A DNA stretch of 64,000 nt. It comes from Carboxylicivirga sp. M1479. GTDB taxonomy: Bacteria > Bacteroidota > Bacteroidia > Bacteroidales > Marinilabiliaceae. Below the pieces are notes generated by a model, which worked only from the letters and a program-made list of their open reading frames with translations, had not been told where the DNA came from and did not search any database. This document shows positions 61,577-64,000 of this stretch, one piece after another; position 1 is the first letter of the stretch, and every line of letters begins with the position of its first letter. Location: NCBI RefSeq assembly GCF_007097485.1, contig NZ_VKDE01000004.1, positions 248,001 to 312,000 of the forward strand, written 5' to 3'. Position numbers and translations under genes: made by a program.

Positions 61577-63193
61577 TTAAAACTTCCAACCAAAGGTAAA
61601 ACTAGCCTGATGGTTACGATACTCTAATGAAATTGGATCAGCAAAACTTAATCCTTCAAGCATTGAGCCGTCACTTGTATTCGGGTAGTAATTATCTTCA
61701 TTGAACTTATAGGCATAGGCAACGTCAAAAAAGAAGCTTTTATTACGAATGCCAATACCTGTTGTGGCCATCCACTTAACAAGTTCAACATCTGTGTATT
61801 CTTCCTTAATTGGCGTATCGAAATAGGCAGCACCAGCTCTAAAAGCCAGGTATGGTACAGGTTTTATTTCAATACCAGCCCTAAGGTCATGTGATATTTT
61901 CATTTGGTTTTTAATATCTGTATTTATTTGATTGAATAAGGTGGCATAGCTACTATTAGAAGTGAACTTGGCTGATGTGTGGTCAGTCATTTCATAATCG
62001 GCAGACAGTAAAGCGAATTTTCCTAATACAATGGCTAAACTGCCTTGTACCCGATAAGGGGTTCTGTATTTATACTTGTATTCTCCTCTGTTTGATGGTT
62101 GATTGTATTGATCGTAGTTAACAAGGTATGATGTAATGCCAGAATAATACTCCTCTTCTACTTCCATAAAAGTAGGTGTGTGAACAGATCCTCCTAATCG
62201 TATGGGGTGGAGGTTAAGGATTAGACCAAACTTACCGTTAATGCCAAATCCTTTTTGCTCTAATTTATTGTAGGCATCGAAATAGTCAACATCCAATGGC
62301 CCTGATGGATCAAAGCTATTAACATTAATTTCTCTAAAACTTTCTTTCTGTTCGTATCGAAATGTTTGAAAGTTTAAAGATGTTCCAATTAATAGTATGT
62401 GGCTGATGTTTGCTCCAAATGTTAGTCCGTATTCACCCGAATAACCATCTCTTTCAATAATGTTGTATTGAGTTATACCATTCACATTTCTATTATAAAC
62501 TTCACTGGTTCCGTCGTCATAGTCTATTACATCTTCGTACTGACTAAAATATTGTGTGCTCCCATCAAAAAGAGGATCCAACAAGTATGTTTCATAAGCC
62601 CAGTGGGCTCTGCCTTCTAAATTCCCCGGAGTTGCATTAATGGGCACGAAGTTGCCATTTTGATCGTAGTATCCATGTGCTTCATTTCTGATGGTACTTA
62701 GTAATGTACGCACATCTGTAATCTGACCATCTTCGTTGTAAAGGCCATCTTTCACGCCTGTACCGATTAGCATGGATGTATTCTCGTTAAAATCAGCTGT
62801 TCTGTTGTAGGTAAAACCAAAGTGTGTGCTAATCATGCCCTTGTCCTTTTCTCTCAGTGGACGATTGGTTGTGACGGCACCCGCTTGGTTAAAAATAAAC
62901 GAGTATTTATCATCCTGGCTGTTATAATTTTGATAGTTAGCCTTTGACTGGTTAAATGAAATCGAAGGCGTAAATGCAAATTCAGAAGTTCGATACACAG
63001 CAATACCTGCTGGATTGATACTGATGGCGCTCAAGTCACCACCAAGTGCACCAAATGCGTTGGCCATTGCTAAAGAGCGTGATGTACCACTTAGTTCTTT
63101 CTTGTTAAATCGTATTACATCATCCAGATTTTGTGAATGACCTATGTTGATAATAGCAAATGCTATCAATAGAGTATATAGAGCTTTTTTCAT
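61577..63193 (-). CDS. FadL/OmpP1-type outer-membrane transport protein
   Basis: A 538 aa protein with a signal peptide (about 1-20, ending GHSQ) and beta-barrel sequence. The N-terminal hatch pattern GTSRSLAMANAFGALGGDLSAISINPAGIAVYR is a strong sign of the OmpP1/FadL/TodX family; members pass hydrophobic molecules across the outer membrane. The C-terminus HQASFTFGWKF has the aromatic end of barrels. The substrate cannot be read, but long-chain fatty acids or aromatic compounds are usual. It is 36 bp downstream of the serine-rich gene and ends at a strong terminator. Confidence 0.87.
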   Translation of the reverse strand: MKKALYTLLIAFAIINIGHSQNLDDVIRFNKKELSGTSRSLAMANAFGALGGDLSAISINPAGIAVYRTSEFAFTPSISFNQSKANYQNYNSQDDKYSFIFNQAGAVTTNRPLREKDKGMISTHFGFTYNRTADFNENTSMLIGTGVKDGLYNEDGQITDVRTLLSTIRNEAHGYYDQNGNFVPINATPGNLEGRAHWAYETYLLDPLFDGSTQYFSQYEDVIDYDDGTSEVYNRNVNGITQYNIIERDGYSGEYGLTFGANISHILLIGTSLNFQTFRYEQKESFREINVNSFDPSGPLDVDYFDAYNKLEQKGFGINGKFGLILNLHPIRLGGSVHTPTFMEVEEEYYSGITSYLVNYDQYNQPSNRGEYKYKYRTPYRVQGSLAIVLGKFALLSADYEMTDHTSAKFTSNSSYATLFNQINTDIKNQMKISHDLRAGIEIKPVPYLAFRAGAAYFDTPIKEEYTDVELVKWMATTGIGIRNKSFFFDVAYAYKFNEDNYYPNTSDGSMLEGLSFADPISLEYRNHQASFTFGWKF

Positions 63194-63229
63194 TGTACAA
63201 GTTTTTATAGGGTGAAAAAGGTTAGGTGC

Positions 63230-64000
63230 TTATCTACGCCCACCACCGCTTCGGCTACTTCCACTTGATGAACCGGAAGAACCTGATGACCGGGAGGAGC
63301 CTGAGCTAGTTGAAGAACTTCTACTGCTGCTTGAGCTGCCGGATGATCGGCTGGGTGTATAAGAACTTTTACTCGAACTGCTCGATCGACTAGGCGAATA
63401 GGTGCTTTTAGTGCTACTCCCTGAGGATCTGCTAGGTGTATATGTTGAACGGGAGCTAGATGAGTTATTGCTGCTTCTACTTGTACTGCTTCTTGAACTT
63501 GAAGATGGCCGTGTATAGCTTGCATTTTTGTTATAACTCGATCTGCTCGATGAACTTCTTGAATTAGAATAGCTTGGTGTGTATGCCCTTCGGCTGGTTC
63601 CGGTTCTATTACTTGTGCTACTAACGTTTGTTTTATTATTCGATGTATTACTTACCTTATTGTTTTGTTGATTGCTGTAAGTGTAAGTTCTACCGGTATT
63701 GGAATTGGTAATCGTTCGTTGTTTGTTGTTATTGTACGATATATTGCTATTACCTACAGAATAAGCTTCTTTGTTGTTAGATGTTGATATGTAGGGGTTT
63801 TGAACAGAACCTGTTCTTCCTCCAGATGTGCGGTCTGTTGGGGCAACTCTACTTCCGCCGGGACGAACCGATGTCGCTTGTCCACCTCTTGGTCTATAAT
63901 CAGTTGCATACCCAATGCCTCCACCTCCACTTGGTGGATAATAAGGTGGATAGTAACCTCCGCCTCCATAATATGGGTAGCAATGATGGTAACTGTAATA
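63230..64000 (-). CDS. Ser/Tyr/Gly-rich low-complexity protein (5' end beyond right edge)
   Basis: The frame ending in TAA at 63230-63232 is open on the minus strand to the right edge (256 codons). From the edge inward it reads a Tyr/Pro/Gly-rich stretch (CYPYYGGGGYYPPYYPP), then an Asn/Thr/Arg-rich stretch, then about 100 residues of Ser/Arg repeats with recurring YTPSRSS and YSPSRSS units, ending SSRSGGGRR. Other frames are open here by low complexity; this one is chosen for its length and composition. It is directly upstream of the FadL-like gene. Without the N-terminus, location is open; secreted or surface-exposed is likely. No known family was recognised. Confidence 0.65.
   Translation of the reverse strand, partial: YYSYHHCYPYYGGGGYYPPYYPPSGGGGIGYATDYRPRGGQATSVRPGGSRVAPTDRTSGGRTGSVQNPYISTSNNKEAYSVGNSNISYNNNKQRTITNSNTGRTYTYSNQQNNKVSNTSNNKTNVSSTSNRTGTSRRAYTPSYSNSRSSSSRSSYNKNASYTRPSSSSRSSTSRSSNNSSSSRSTYTPSRSSGSSTKSTYSPSRSSSSSKSSYTPSRSSGSSSSSRSSSTSSGSSRSSGSSGSSSGSSRSGGGRR

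Noticed and set aside
63205-63969. Two other Met-started minus-strand frames within the Ser-rich gene
   Set aside because: They are short, arise from low-complexity DNA and lie in other frames than the 256-codon frame that runs to the edge with a coherent Ser/Arg and Tyr/Pro composition.

Overview
The window reads as chromosomal DNA of a Bacteroidota bacterium, most likely a marine or sediment member of the Marinilabiliales or a neighbouring order (the order is inference). The reasons are a SusC/SusD pair with a hybrid two-component system regulator, type IX secretion (T9SS) C-terminal sorting domains, Bacteroidota-type promoters (TTG about 19-20 bp before TAnnTTTG), and the conserved block bamD - omega subunit - coaBC - porD-like - recN. 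No rRNA, tRNA, CRISPR array or transposase was recognised.

Region 1 (1-30.7 kb) is a polysaccharide utilisation locus for a sulfated glycosaminoglycan such as chondroitin or dermatan sulfate. It has two PL8 lyases with the catalytic His, Tyr, Arg and Glu all aligned. It also has three formylglycine sulfatases, a GH88-type unsaturated glucuronyl hydrolase, a beta-helix DUF4955 protein, a DNRLRE (CBM96-like) protein, two jelly-roll proteins, a candidate surface glycan-binding lipoprotein, SusC/SusD, a T9SS-sorted jelly-roll protein, a CBM9-like protein cut by the left edge, and the hybrid histidine kinase/AraC regulator. Lyases cut the polymer outside the cell, SusCD imports oligosaccharides, and sulfatases plus GH88 finish them in the periplasm. 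A motif close to GTACAATATGTNAC precedes at least four, and probably six, of the transcription units and is a candidate operator of the regulator. An unusual array of converging 20-21 bp repeats lies between lyase and sulfatase near 13.8-14.0 kb.

Region 2 (30.9-44.4 kb) holds dnaK, an efflux-type operon with two membrane-fusion proteins, an FtsX/MacB-type permease without ATPase and a TolC-like protein, then glmM, an rRNA pseudouridine synthase, a DUF5686 outer-membrane protein and a UbiA-like membrane protein that lacks a convincing start codon.

Region 3 (44.5-50.9 kb) is a cytochrome cluster with a divergent Crp/Fnr-type regulator. It encodes a six-heme lipoprotein with a collagen-like stalk, a one-heme lipoprotein, a DUF5777 outer-membrane barrel, a small cytochrome c, a seven-heme cytochrome with a C-terminal membrane anchor, a four-helix cytochrome b and a ResB-like protein. 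Together these could carry electrons from quinol to the cell surface. This is the best candidate for a poorly described system here.

Region 4 (51-64 kb) is mostly housekeeping: a serine palmitoyltransferase-like enzyme, bamD, omega subunit, coaBC, porD-like gene, recN, fabI, cysD and cysN, a FadL/OmpP1-like porin and a serine-rich protein cut by the right edge.
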